This document shows, one piece after another, positions 1 to 8,584 of a DNA stretch of 64,000 nt. Positions within the stretch are counted from its first letter, which is position 1; every line of letters starts with the position of its first letter. The translations under genes and the position numbers were made by a program. Below the pieces are notes generated by a model. It searched no databases, was not told where the DNA came from, and saw only the letters and a program-made list of their open reading frames with translations. The DNA is from Oscillospiraceae bacterium (GTDB lineage: Bacteria; Bacillota; Clostridia; Oscillospirales; Ruminococcaceae), in the NCBI GenBank assembly GCA_016296505.1, contig JAEDJD010000006.1, forward strand, positions 1-64,000, given 5' to 3'.

Positions 1-455
1 ACGTCCCATGAGGGTTTTATGCCAGCTAATTGCTCTGTGTAGTAGGAAAGAATGTATTGCGCGTCATCAACGGAAATTACTTTATCGCAGTTGACGTCTG
101 CCGAAAGCGTTTGCAGCGTTTCATTTTCAAATGTAGTCGGGTTGCCGGCAAAGGTTTCGACGTATTCTTTCTGCGCGAACTGCGCGTCCTGAATTTCAAC
201 GGTTTTGTTCAGGTCGGTATCGCCGCGCAAGAACTCGTCAGAGAATGCGATTTTCTGATCCTTTTCATAAATCAGAACAGAATTTCCGTTCTTTTTAAAT
301 TTATAGGTCGCAGTACCGCCGGACTGATCGCCAGACGCGGTAATTGTGATCTGACCGCTGCCTGTGAGAATCCAGCCGCCCAGATTCGGTACGCACTGCA
401 ACCGCACGCTGTCAGAATCTGCGCCGGTGACGGAGAGCGTATGCCAGCCTGTCGC
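1..455 (-). pseudogene. 5'-truncated dockerin protein fragment, running off the left edge
   Basis: Reading leftward from 455 the frame stays open to the window edge (about 151 codons). It holds two dockerin-type calcium loops of 12 residues: DTDLNKTVEIQD near 235-200 and DVNCDKVISVDD near 85-50, each followed by a helix. Dockerins anchor secreted enzymes to cellulosomal cohesins. The stretch before them (motifs GGWILTGSG, KFKKNG) resembles a beta-rich extracellular domain. There is no methionine codon anywhere in the frame, and an in-frame TAA lies at 456-458. The next 180 bases upstream have stops in this frame. I therefore read it as the 3' part of a broken gene; an undetected frameshift or a rare GTG/TTG start (GTG at 405-407) is the alternative. 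The C-terminus lies outside the window. Confidence 0.6.
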
Positions 456-636
456 TTAGTCGCTTTGCACAATGTTTTCTATTATTCTTTGTTTAACTTT
501 TTGGTGTCAGTTCATCAGCGCTCTAACGAGTGGTTTTGTTTTTTTTAGATATCATCCAGAATCTGACAGCGGATTCCAAGAGCTGTTTTCCAGCAGGAAC
601 AATAAAATGCAAACTCACAGCGCTTTTATCCATATT

Positions 637-1341
637 TCAATGGAGACGATATATGCGAAAAAATGCCGCAGCCGCTATACAAGACAATATTGCTGCCAAC
701 ATCCCGAACCGCACACGCAGCAAAACAAGCCTCTGCTCATAGTCGGCAGCAAGCTGAATCTCCGGATTCACAATACGCAATCCGAGTTGTTCCATCGCAA
801 CAGCGTCCGGTTCCGTCAGACAGATACGCAGCTCTGAGGCGTCATGCAGTTCTGCTGCACCGACTGCCATTGCAGAAAACGTCTGCGTATCCGGCATTGC
901 ATCTGTTTGAATGATCTCCGTATAGAACGGTTTGCCGTCCAATGTGCCGCGAATCTGTTCTGATTGCTGTGCCGTTTCTCCGAAAAAGGCTGAAAATGCA
1001 GTTCGATTTGCATATATCGCACGCGGATTGTCCGCGATTCCATAGCAATCTGAAAGATATGCCGCAGACAACAACGTAACGGGCAATGTATGATCCTCGT
1101 GGATGAAAGTCGCCGTTTTCTGCAGACTATACCCCTTCACGCATTCCATCTGTGCAAGCTGCGGCAGGATCGTTGCAAATCCATTCGGTGCGGTACAGAT
1201 ATACGCAGTCGGCGTCCGCAAAATGACCGCATAGGCAATTGCCGCACGAATACTGTATCCAAGCATATAAACCGCCAGCGCCAAAAGCATGACAACCGCT
1301 TTGACGCTGTCATACTGCCGCCATAGCCGTATCAGCTTCAT
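637..1341 (-). CDS. membrane-anchored extracellular protein, last gene of ABC exporter operon
   Basis: A 234-residue protein of unknown function. A hydrophobic segment at about residues 15-38 (VVMLLALAVYMLGYSIRAAI) and a second near the C-terminus (LAAILSCIAAAAFF) bracket a soluble, probably extracytoplasmic domain of about 150 residues, a layout seen in FtsX/MacB-like accessory proteins, but I see no diagnostic motif. The ATG at 1341 is chosen because it overlaps the stop of the upstream gene (ATGA), which implies translational coupling. A longer reading from 1428 would overlap that gene by 90 bases. It probably works with the ABC transporter encoded just upstream. Confidence 0.7.
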   Translation of the reverse strand: MKLIRLWRQYDSVKAVVMLLALAVYMLGYSIRAAIAYAVILRTPTAYICTAPNGFATILPQLAQMECVKGYSLQKTATFIHEDHTLPVTLLSAAYLSDCYGIADNPRAIYANRTAFSAFFGETAQQSEQIRGTLDGKPFYTEIIQTDAMPDTQTFSAMAVGAAELHDASELRICLTEPDAVAMEQLGLRIVNPEIQLAADYEQRLVLLRVRFGMLAAILSCIAAAAFFRIYRLH

Positions 1342-2711
1342 GACTGTCCCCGCTTTCTGCGCCGTATCATCAGGTATACAGTCAGAAGCAGAATGCCGCC
1401 GAAAATCCCTGCCATAATCCAGATCCAATATTTCGGAGATACCTGTTCCGGTTCCGCCTTGCGCTCGGAAAAGGGCGATTTCAGCACAAGTGAAAAATCC
1501 TGCGTTTCTGTATGTTCTCTGCCGGATTCATCCGCATAGGTAAAAACAAGCTGTCCGGCGGTTTCGCCGTACATCTCTGCGCCGTGCTTCGAGGAAACCT
1601 GTACATTCAGAATACATTCTGCGGATGTACCGCCGCTGACGCTGCCCAAAAACGCTGTTTTCTCCGGCAGCAGACCGTCGCATTTCAGTTCTGCGCGGAC
1701 ATTCTGCGCCGCAGTAACGCCGAGATTGATCGCCTGTATATGCAGTTCCAGACGGTCGGATACCACGGCTTCGGCAGGCAGAAGCACCTGCGGAAACGAC
1801 ATCCTGACCGGCTGCGATACTGTCATGGCGGCATTGCCGCTGCCGGAACCGGTCATGCCCTTGCCGTAGGCATAATCAAATTGCAGCGACAGAAAATATG
1901 TGCCGGCAGCGGTATCGGTCGCTGTTTGACAGCAGAACACTGTTTCAAATTCCGCATTCGCAGGAATCTGTTCAAAATACAGCGTATGGGCGCTTTTCAT
2001 CTGAATCGGTGCAGACGCGGAAGCAGTCACGGTCAGGTTTTGCAGAGACTCCGTGCGCGAAGTATTTTTCAATATGACATGAAGTTCTGCGGTTTCGCCA
2101 GCCTGTATGTCTCCGCCGGATACCCCCTGTACCAGTATCTTCGGCATCAGTATGACCGGCTCCTCCGGCGGCGCGGTTTCGGGCGGCGGAGCAGGTTCTT
2201 CTGCATTCGGGTCAATGCCGTCCGTGATATTGACATAAACCGTAAAGGTATCGAATTCTGCAACCTGAAGCTGTACCGGATAGCAGCCGTTTACCCGATC
2301 CATATACATCGCGAGCCGGACTTCAGCAAGATATACCGTATGCTCTATGCCGCTTGTATCCGTATGCAGGGCGAGCGGAACCGTCTGCTCATAATTTTTC
2401 ACAATAAACGGCGAATCCGGCTCCAGTCTGACGGAAAGCCGCAGAGATTCCGGTCTGTTCTCATGCGTACAGCAAAGCGGCAGTACGATAATAGCCTCCT
2501 CCCCGACGATCATCGGCTCATAGCCCTGCGCATAGCTTTGCTGCATATTTTCATACACATTCATATTGTCAATCAGCAGAACCGGAGTCTCCTCTTTCGG
2601 GGCGATTTCCGGTATATCCGTCTGCACTGGCAATTCCTCCGCAGATACGCCAATACACAGCAGGCACGCGCAAATCAGGGCGCTCAAAATTGAAATGAGC
2701 TTTGTTCTCAC
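1338..2711 (-). CDS. secreted, membrane-anchored CARDB/COG1361-like protein of ABC exporter operon
   Basis: A 457-residue surface protein. A signal peptide (ILSALICACLLCIGVSA) ends near residue 24. The body consists of beta-sandwich-like repeats with hallmarks of CARDB/NEW3 domains (for example LHVILKNTSRTESLQNLTVT and LHIQAINLGVTAAQNVRAEL). A Pro/Glu-rich linker lies around residues 172-187. A C-terminal membrane helix (WIWIMAGIFGGILLLTVYLM) is followed by a basic RRRKRGQS tail. Such COG1361-like proteins often accompany ABC-2 exporters in Firmicutes and may present or receive an exported molecule; that role is inferred. The GTG start at 2711 overlaps the ATPase stop (GTGA), so the two are coupled. 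Confidence 0.75.
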   Translation of the reverse strand: MRTKLISILSALICACLLCIGVSAEELPVQTDIPEIAPKEETPVLLIDNMNVYENMQQSYAQGYEPMIVGEEAIIVLPLCCTHENRPESLRLSVRLEPDSPFIVKNYEQTVPLALHTDTSGIEHTVYLAEVRLAMYMDRVNGCYPVQLQVAEFDTFTVYVNITDGIDPNAEEPAPPPETAPPEEPVILMPKILVQGVSGGDIQAGETAELHVILKNTSRTESLQNLTVTASASAPIQMKSAHTLYFEQIPANAEFETVFCCQTATDTAAGTYFLSLQFDYAYGKGMTGSGSGNAAMTVSQPVRMSFPQVLLPAEAVVSDRLELHIQAINLGVTAAQNVRAELKCDGLLPEKTAFLGSVSGGTSAECILNVQVSSKHGAEMYGETAGQLVFTYADESGREHTETQDFSLVLKSPFSERKAEPEQVSPKYWIWIMAGIFGGILLLTVYLMIRRRKRGQS

Positions 2712-3343
2712 GATACCGTCACCTCCATTTCATGCACATGATCGCAAAGCGTGCGGATATCCTCGGCATTATGACTTGCAAGCAGAATCGTTTTCCCCTG
2801 CGATTTCAATTCCAGAAGCAGCGCGCGCATCTCCGCAACGGCTGCCGCGTCCAGCGCATTGAACGGTTCGTCGAGAATCAGCACATCCGGATTCTCCATA
2901 ATCGCCTGCGCAATCCCGAGCCGCTGCCGCATACCAAGTGAATATTTCGATACGGATTTCCGTCTTGCGTCGTACAGTCCGACGCGCCGCAGCGTATCCA
3001 GAATTTCCGTTTTGCCAATGACGCCGCGCAATGCCGCCAAAGTCCTCAGATTGCGGTAACCGGATAAAAAGGGCAGAAATCCCGGCGATTCGATAATCAA
3101 GCCAAGACGCTCCGGAAAATCGCAGTCCTTGCCGATTCGTTTTCCGCAAACAATGATTTCACCGCGTTCCGGCCGCAGAAAACCACAGACGCATTTCATC
3201 AACACAGTTTTCCCGCTGCCGTTGTTTCCAACAAGTCCTGCAATTTCTCCGCGGCTGACCGTCAGCGAAATATCTTTCAAAACGGTTTCCTTTCCGAATG
3301 ATTTATAGACATGAGAGACCGAAATTCCTATATTTTCATTCAT
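2708..3343 (-). CDS. ABC transporter ATP-binding protein
   Basis: A 211-residue ATPase subunit of an ABC-2 type exporter. The Walker A motif GNNGSGKT lies near residues 38-45, the signature YSLGMRQRLGIAQA near 130, Walker B VLILDEP near 153 and the switch-region His (LLASHN) near 188. The ATG at 3343 is preceded by GGAGG at a spacing of seven bases and begins 3 bases after the stop of the upstream permease. It should power the two permeases at 3346-4242 and 4235-4858. The closest functional classes are bacteriocin/lantibiotic immunity or NosF/CcmA-like exporters; the substrate cannot be told from sequence. Confidence 0.9.
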   Translation of the reverse strand: MNENIGISVSHVYKSFGKETVLKDISLTVSRGEIAGLVGNNGSGKTVLMKCVCGFLRPERGEIIVCGKRIGKDCDFPERLGLIIESPGFLPFLSGYRNLRTLAALRGVIGKTEILDTLRRVGLYDARRKSVSKYSLGMRQRLGIAQAIMENPDVLILDEPFNALDAAAVAEMRALLLELKSQGKTILLASHNAEDIRTLCDHVHEMEVTVS

Positions 3344-3345
3344 AT

Positions 3346-4242
3346 TCAATCCTCCGTTCCCGTAAAGCAAAAGGCATATTTTTTGGATCGCCAAAACGCT
3401 AATATAAATAGTATCGCCGAAATGCCTGCGAAGATCATATACGAGTTTTGCAGACGCGGCAGATTGTCATAGCCGAAATTATGCATATAATAGGTTGCGT
3501 GATTGAGCGGCGAAAGCCAGCCAAACAAAATGTTTGCGCTGCGCGACTGGTAAACAGATAGCTGAAACCACTGCGATATGATATCCGGATTGAGAAAGAG
3601 TCCGAAGCCGCTGAACACAATTCCAAACACCATACCGAGCCGCGTCCGCAGCAAATTCCCCAAAAACATCAGTCCTGCCAGCGTCATCGAATACCCAAGC
3701 ATCAGCAGGAAAATATGCGCCGTGCAGGCATACGGATACGTCAGCTCCAGCACCTTAATAAACGCCGGCACAGCGATTTTCTGTCCGAGCGCGGAATAAC
3801 TGAGAATCGCAGCGGTTTCACTCCATTTGTTCGCCGGAAAGCCGTATTGCGCACAGAGAATGCAGCTTGCACATAGCAGGAATACTGTAAATATCACAGT
3901 CGCAAGCGCGAGATACAGAATCTGTGCCGCCATCCAACGGCGGCGCGTGGTACGAATCAGAATCAGCGGAACCTCCGCGCCGAGACTGGGCATATCCGCA
4001 AATAGCAGCAGCAGACAAAGCGAAATCAGCAAAATAGATTTTGCGTCGCCGAACGTCCAGATAAACGGTTCAAACATCTGCATAACCGTCTGATGCGACT
4101 GCGCAAATACTACGGTTTTATTTGTCAGCAGAAAGCACGCGACAAATCCAAGTCCGAATGCAAGCCAAATCTGCGGACTGCGCCGCCATCGCCGGAAATT
4201 GATGGCGGTCAGCATCCATATTTGACGGATTCCATTAACCAC
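3346..4242 (-). CDS. ABC-2 type transporter permease
   Basis: A 298-residue integral membrane protein with about six hydrophobic segments (for example IWLAFGLGFVACFLL near 27-41, ILLISLCLLLLFADM near 90, YLALATVIFTVFLLCASCIL near 131, and FGIVFSGFGLFL). No soluble domain is evident, as usual for ABC-2 permeases. It overlaps the end of the other permease gene by 8 bases and is followed 2 bases later by the ATPase gene. The pair of permeases plus one ATPase suggests a heterodimeric exporter. Confidence 0.8.
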   Translation of the reverse strand: MVNGIRQIWMLTAINFRRWRRSPQIWLAFGLGFVACFLLTNKTVVFAQSHQTVMQMFEPFIWTFGDAKSILLISLCLLLLFADMPSLGAEVPLILIRTTRRRWMAAQILYLALATVIFTVFLLCASCILCAQYGFPANKWSETAAILSYSALGQKIAVPAFIKVLELTYPYACTAHIFLLMLGYSMTLAGLMFLGNLLRTRLGMVFGIVFSGFGLFLNPDIISQWFQLSVYQSRSANILFGWLSPLNHATYYMHNFGYDNLPRLQNSYMIFAGISAILFILAFWRSKKYAFCFTGTED

Positions 4243-4858
4243 GCGATATTCTCCTTTCCAAAATACAGGCGTAGAGCAGACCGGTCAATATGGTCATGCC
4301 GCAAAGCATCAGCATAACGCCGTCCTGTCCAAACAGCCATGTTTTCTGCGGCAGCAGCCACTCAAACGGATCGAGATACTGACAGGCTTTCCAATATCGC
4401 TCATGCAGTATCACCAGAAAATAACATATGACAAATGCACCGCCATATGCGGAATATTTGCTTTTCGAGGCAGCCGCCAGCAGCGCGGCAATCCCTGCCC
4501 AAAATGCCGCACATGAGAAAATCAGCGGCAGATTTTCCGGAACATCATTCTGTTTCAATTTGCAGAACAGGACGGCGGCAAGCGCTTCGCAGAAACCGCC
4601 CGATACTGCACAGGAAGTATATTTTCCCGTAATATACCAGAAAACAGAGGTGCGGTGCAGTGCCAGTCTCGTAAAACCGCTGCGGGATTCGTCAAGCCAT
4701 GCACAGGAAAACGGAAACGTACAGACCAATGGTACGCTCATGCGATACAGTTCGCTGTCAAAGCCGCCGTACTGCAAAATTATGAGCTGCAATATCACCG
4801 CGCAAAGAAACGGCAGCGACCAGACTGCGCGAAACAAATCGCCGATCAGACTGTTCAT
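4235..4858 (-). CDS. ABC-2 type permease subunit, first gene of exporter operon
   Basis: A 207-residue membrane protein with five to six predicted helices (SLPFLCAVILQLIILQYGG; AAFWAGIAALLAAA; GAFVICYFLVIL; VMLMLCGMTILTGLLYACIL). The ATG at 4858 is supported by a GGGAGGTG ribosome binding site 7 bases upstream. The in-frame start at 4879 lies inside a hairpin and is rejected. This gene leads the five-gene operon (permease, permease, ATPase, CARDB-like protein, membrane protein). Just upstream lie a terminator-like hairpin (4881-4910) and the repeat 4913-4956, so expression is probably controlled by the adjacent two-component system. Confidence 0.75.
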   Translation of the reverse strand: MNSLIGDLFRAVWSLPFLCAVILQLIILQYGGFDSELYRMSVPLVCTFPFSCAWLDESRSGFTRLALHRTSVFWYITGKYTSCAVSGGFCEALAAVLFCKLKQNDVPENLPLIFSCAAFWAGIAALLAAASKSKYSAYGGAFVICYFLVILHERYWKACQYLDPFEWLLPQKTWLFGQDGVMLMLCGMTILTGLLYACILERRISRG

Positions 4859-4880
4859 GCATTCACCTCCCAAATACAAA

Positions 4881-4910
4881 AACTCTGTTACCTATTATGA
4901 TAACAGAGTT
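4881..4910 (-). terminator. terminator-like hairpin between kinase gene and ABC operon, possibly overlapping a promoter
   Basis: A perfect 10-bp stem (AACTCTGTTA / TAACAGAGTT, 10-base loop) is followed on the minus strand by TTTTTG. It sits directly between the kinase stop and the RBS of the first permease. On the minus strand TTGATG (4920-4915) and CATAAT (4898-4893) are 16 bp apart and could form a sigma-A promoter. Its start site would fall inside the hairpin, so operon transcripts would not form the full terminator while read-through from the kinase gene would. Confidence 0.7.
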
Positions 4911-4912
4911 CC

Positions 4913-4956
4913 ATGCATCAAGTATTCAGCGGAGTGTAAACAAAATGTAATTTCAC
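4913..4956 (-). repeat. 44-bp repeat copy A, candidate response-regulator box in the kinase gene's 3' end
   Basis: Matches 8585-8628 at 37 of 44 positions with no gaps. On the minus strand it reads as 11-bp-phased hexamers: TTACAT, five bases, TTACAC, five bases, TGAATA, five bases, TGCATG. This phasing is typical of OmpR/PhoB-family operators. Mismatches cluster in the second spacer and at the edge of the second hexamer. The copy overlaps the last codons and stop of the kinase gene and lies about 55-100 bp upstream of the ABC operon start. Confidence 0.6.
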
Positions 4957-6324
4957 AGTCGTTCCGACGCCGATCTGACTTTCAATCTCCATTTCAGCGC
5001 CGTGAAGCTGCAAAATCTGCTGCACCAGTGAAAGCCCCAGACCAACGCCGCCCGATTGCCGGCTGCGTGATTTGTCAACCATATAAAACGGTTCGGTCAG
5101 GTTTTTGATCTCATCCGCAGAAATGCCGCAGCCGCTGTCCTTGACCGTGATGCAGCCGTTTTCCGCACCGAGCAAAACTGTCTGTCCGGCATGGCTGAAT
5201 TTCATTGCATTTTCGGTCAGATTGCAAAGCGCATCGTGCAGCAAATCATAATCGCCCGAAATCTGACCGCTGCAAGATTCTATTTTCAGGCAGATATCCA
5301 TTTGATTCGCAATCGGCTTACAGGCCGCAATGACCGCGTTCAGCAATTCTGCGCAGCCGATTCCGGTCATTTGCAGAGACTCCGTCCGGTCAAGCTGCAT
5401 CAGCCGCATCATTTTTTTCGCAAGCCGGTCAAGACGTTTGCTCTCGGAATAAATAAACCCAAGCGCCTCTGCCTGTTCCTCCTCGGAGAGCTTCACCGTG
5501 CGAAGCGTCTGCGCGTAACCGGAAATCGCAGTCAGGGGCGTTTTCAGCTCATGCGAAAAATCAGCCATAAACATCGTTTTCCGCTGTTCGGAGTCTGCCA
5601 GCGAAGCAATTTTCTCCTGCACCGCATCCGCCATTTTATTAAAATCCGCCGCAAGCATACCGATTTCATCCTGACTGCTGACCGCAGCCCGCTCATGATA
5701 GGCGCCTGCCGCGATCTGCTTCGTACTGTCAGAGAGAACGCCGAGTGGTTTCAGCGTCCGGCGCAGAAGCAGATACAGCACGCTCACTGCCATGATACAT
5801 ACGCCAAGCAATATGCCGAGCATTTCAAGCGCAAGCAGACGCAGACGATACATGACGTCCGATAAATCGTGTACCACATAAGCCGCAATGCCACCGGAAT
5901 ACGCCGTTTTGACAACGAGCAGCTTTCGATCGCTGACTTTCAGCTTTGCGATTGCAGTATCTTTCGACTGCGAAGTTGTATTCCATGCAATCCGCTGCAA
6001 ATCCGAAAGCTTCAGAATTGTCTGATTATAGATTTCCGTCGAATCGCGCAGGCAGATCACATAATCATCCGCATACTGCTTGAAATAATACTGCAGCTGA
6101 AAATCAGTCGGCTCATCTTCGATGTGATTCAGAAATTTCAGGTAATCATACTGCACCGCGATATTTTTCCGCAAAAGCGTCTGCTCCGCTTCATTCAGCA
6201 AAGTATGGCGAAACATCATCCAGATCATACTGTCGCTGACGGCAACCGCGAGTAAAATTGCAATCACCGCAATCGCCGTAATTCGGACGCGCAGCGTGGG
6301 ACGGCATTCGCTTCCGGCTTTCAT
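4918..6324 (-). CDS. sensor histidine kinase (HAMP, HisKA, HATPase)
   Basis: A 468-residue membrane kinase. TM1 lies at about residues 13-36 and TM2 at about 167-187, with an extracytoplasmic sensor region between. HAMP spans about 190-240 and the HisKA box FSHELKTPL has phospho-acceptor His258. The HATPase domain shows DALCNLTENAMKFS (N box), VKDSGCGIS (G1) and GGVGLGLSLV (G2). It phosphorylates the response regulator encoded just upstream; the ATG overlaps that gene's stop (ATGA). The signal is unknown. The lipoprotein at 6999-8504 and the ABC exporter downstream suggest envelope-stress or peptide sensing (inference). Confidence 0.93.
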   Translation of the reverse strand: MKAGSECRPTLRVRITAIAVIAILLAVAVSDSMIWMMFRHTLLNEAEQTLLRKNIAVQYDYLKFLNHIEDEPTDFQLQYYFKQYADDYVICLRDSTEIYNQTILKLSDLQRIAWNTTSQSKDTAIAKLKVSDRKLLVVKTAYSGGIAAYVVHDLSDVMYRLRLLALEMLGILLGVCIMAVSVLYLLLRRTLKPLGVLSDSTKQIAAGAYHERAAVSSQDEIGMLAADFNKMADAVQEKIASLADSEQRKTMFMADFSHELKTPLTAISGYAQTLRTVKLSEEEQAEALGFIYSESKRLDRLAKKMMRLMQLDRTESLQMTGIGCAELLNAVIAACKPIANQMDICLKIESCSGQISGDYDLLHDALCNLTENAMKFSHAGQTVLLGAENGCITVKDSGCGISADEIKNLTEPFYMVDKSRSRQSGGVGLGLSLVQQILQLHGAEMEIESQIGVGTTVKLHFVYTPLNT

Positions 6325-6986
6325 ATCTCATCCTCCAGACGATAGCCGATTTTTGGCACCGTGACAATTTGCTTACGGAGATTGAGCTTTTTGCGGAGCT
6401 GCCCGATGTGGACATCGACCGTGCGCGTTTCACCGAGATAATTCACACCCCAGACCATTGAGAGCAGATCATCGCGTGAAATCGCCGTATTTTTATGCTT
6501 CGCCAACACGACGAGCAGTTCGTATTCCATCGGCTTCAAGGAGATTTCCTGTTCGCCGCGCAGAACGCGGTGTTCGTCCAAACGCACCGTCAGCCCACAG
6601 ATATGCAGCGTATCTATGGGCTTTTTTGTACGATTTATGACTTTTTCCATCCGGACGAGCAATTCCAGCATTTCAAATGGTTTTACAATATAATCCTCTG
6701 CGCCGTTCTGCAAGCCGGTAATTTTTGCGTCGAGATCGTCCTTTGCCGTCAGAAAGATCACCGGTATTCCATACGGCTTGATATCCTGAAAGAGTGAAAA
6801 TCCGTCCTTTTCCGGCATCATAATATCAAGAATCGCCAGATCGTAGCGATGATCGGCAGACAGAGAAGCTGCCGCGTCCGCACCGTTCTCAAATACGACA
6901 GTCTCCATGCCTGCCGCTTTCAGATTCATAGCGATCAGGCGAGCAATCGCGGTATCATCCTCCGCAATCAGAATTCGTTTTGACAT
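6321..6986 (-). CDS. OmpR/PhoB-family response regulator
   Basis: A 221-residue two-domain regulator. The receiver holds the acidic pair ED(9-11), phospho-acceptor Asp54 in AILDIMMPEKDG, a Thr in PVIFLTAKDD and Lys in YIVKPFE. The C-terminal winged helix (about 125-221) contains GETRTVDVHIGQLRKKL, the recognition-helix signature of the OmpR class. The RBS AAAGGAG precedes the ATG. It is sandwiched between the lipoprotein and its kinase. Likely targets are its own operon promoter and the ABC exporter operon, both preceded by the 44-bp repeat. Confidence 0.95.
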   Translation of the reverse strand: MSKRILIAEDDTAIARLIAMNLKAAGMETVVFENGADAAASLSADHRYDLAILDIMMPEKDGFSLFQDIKPYGIPVIFLTAKDDLDAKITGLQNGAEDYIVKPFEMLELLVRMEKVINRTKKPIDTLHICGLTVRLDEHRVLRGEQEISLKPMEYELLVVLAKHKNTAISRDDLLSMVWGVNYLGETRTVDVHIGQLRKKLNLRKQIVTVPKIGYRLEDEI

Positions 6987-6998
6987 GGTAATACTCCT

Positions 6999-8504
6999 TT
7001 AGTAGCCAAGCGCGCTGTCTATCACAGAGCCGTCAATCGCATTGATCGCCATCTGAACGCCGCGCTGTTTTTCCAGATATGTACCGTTTTTACATTCTCC
7101 GATGAAGCCCCAGACCGGTACGATCAAGCCGGAATCAAAGCGATCCTTTTCGCTGATGCGCGAATAGCTGAGCGTCACGCGGTCGATTGTGATATCTATT
7201 TGCGTCTCATGCGGATCTGCGGCGGTCATGACGATCATCTTCTCAAATGTGCTGCGAACCGTTTCAAACGGCTGCAAGGCTGCATGATCGACAACGGTTT
7301 CCGTAATCGCAATCGGCGCATTCCAGGTAAAGCTGACGATACCTGCGTCGTTGATATGCAGCTCTATCGTTTCCTCCGGCCACATCTGCTTGCGATAGTC
7401 ACCGCCCATCCAATCCTCGGCGAATTTCATGCCGCTGCTCTGTTCCAGCAATACGCCGTCAATCTCTCTGCAATAGCGTAAAACCCAGCAGGTACGGTAA
7501 TAAGAATGTTCGCTGTTATCTATTTGCAGATATTCTGCATAGCGATCGCCTGCAAAGCAGGCAAACGAATCGGACGTAATTGTTTGCAGAAATGTCCGCG
7601 CCTGTTCTTCCGCCTGCTCGCGGGTCAGCTCGCAAGAATCTTCGGGCATCGGTTCCAGCTTGACGCCATTCAGATCATGGTTATGTTCGAGCACCGGATC
7701 CGAGATATCGGAATATGCTTTCGGCATTAACGGATCTGTCATCGCCGTTACGCCGTCATATCGCTCTGCGCCGACCGGCGATGTCCGGAAGCATATCTTA
7801 TTGCCATAATTAGGATTATTTTGCACATATAACACAGCGGTATTATCCTGATTTCGGAGTTCAACGGTTTCCTTGCAGCCAAGACTGGTCTGCCATTCCC
7901 AATAATCCAGATTCTGACCGGACGCGAGCTGCTCTGCGGCATTTTTCAGAGTACCATCGGACTCTACAAGCAGCGGTTCTGACGGCGCATTCTCATATTT
8001 CTCCTGCATTTCATCGAGCGCCCGCTGGTGTTCTTCTTGAAAACTCTCACGATTTCTGCCTTCCTCCATTTCCGCAAGCGTTTCTTCCATGAACGCCCGA
8101 TGCTCGGCAATCTGCTGTTCCATTTCCGCTTTTGTTTGCGTGCCCAGCATCACGCCGTCATACATCGGCGTATCGCCAAGCAGAGCCTGCCGAACCGTAT
8201 CGAACTCCTGCTGCGTAAAATCATGCTGCTCCACGCGGAATATGGATAGCTGCTCGGTCTGAGGGATATCCACATCTGCGTCCGCATGAACCTTGACGAG
8301 CAGACTGTCATCCTCGAAATCGGCGGTATAATGGTCAAACTTCTGCAAATCCGTAATCTCCGCCTTGCTCTCATCGGTCTGCTGTGCCGCGTCAATCAGC
8401 TTATCCATATCCTTATGCACAATGATATCCGAATCCGGATTCTCCGCGCAGGCAGTCAGGAGCAGCGCCGCCATCGCCGCTGCAAGTATTTTTGTACATT
8501 TCAT
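6999..8504 (-). CDS. lipoprotein of unknown function in two-component operon
   Basis: A 501-residue protein with a lipoprotein signal peptide: basic MKCTK, hydrophobic AAAMAALLLTAC, lipobox LTAC with the Cys near residue 19. The mature part is acidic and soluble, Glu-rich and probably partly helical at residues 120-165, then a beta-rich C-terminal half. It resembles uncharacterised lipoproteins found next to kinases in Oscillospiraceae (DUF6034-like, from memory). The ATG at 8504 is preferred over GTG at 8513 because AAGGAG lies seven bases upstream of it and abuts the GTG. It starts 12 bp before the regulator gene and may be an accessory sensor for the kinase (inference). Confidence 0.8.
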   Translation of the reverse strand: MKCTKILAAAMAALLLTACAENPDSDIIVHKDMDKLIDAAQQTDESKAEITDLQKFDHYTADFEDDSLLVKVHADADVDIPQTEQLSIFRVEQHDFTQQEFDTVRQALLGDTPMYDGVMLGTQTKAEMEQQIAEHRAFMEETLAEMEEGRNRESFQEEHQRALDEMQEKYENAPSEPLLVESDGTLKNAAEQLASGQNLDYWEWQTSLGCKETVELRNQDNTAVLYVQNNPNYGNKICFRTSPVGAERYDGVTAMTDPLMPKAYSDISDPVLEHNHDLNGVKLEPMPEDSCELTREQAEEQARTFLQTITSDSFACFAGDRYAEYLQIDNSEHSYYRTCWVLRYCREIDGVLLEQSSGMKFAEDWMGGDYRKQMWPEETIELHINDAGIVSFTWNAPIAITETVVDHAALQPFETVRSTFEKMIVMTAADPHETQIDITIDRVTLSYSRISEKDRFDSGLIVPVWGFIGECKNGTYLEKQRGVQMAINAIDGSVIDSALGY

Positions 8505-8527
8505 TGTCCGCACTCCTTTTCATACTC

Positions 8528-8556
8528 AGTATAGCATATTACGGCAGAATTATCAA
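8528..8556 (-). promoter_or_regulatory. sigma-A promoter of the lipoprotein/regulator/kinase operon
   Basis: On the minus strand, TTGATA (8556-8551), 17-bp spacer, TATACT (8533-8528) with an extended -10 TGC. It lies about 24 bp upstream of the lipoprotein ATG. The 44-bp repeat begins 28 bp upstream of the -35, a suitable place for an activator. Confidence 0.8.
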
Positions 8557-8584
8557 ACGATATGATTCATTTTAGCAGAGAAAT

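Noticed and set aside
459..636. A gene in the gap between the dockerin fragment and the ABC operon
   Set aside because: All frames are interrupted or out of frame with the dockerin fragment, and there is no ribosome site; no clear terminator either.
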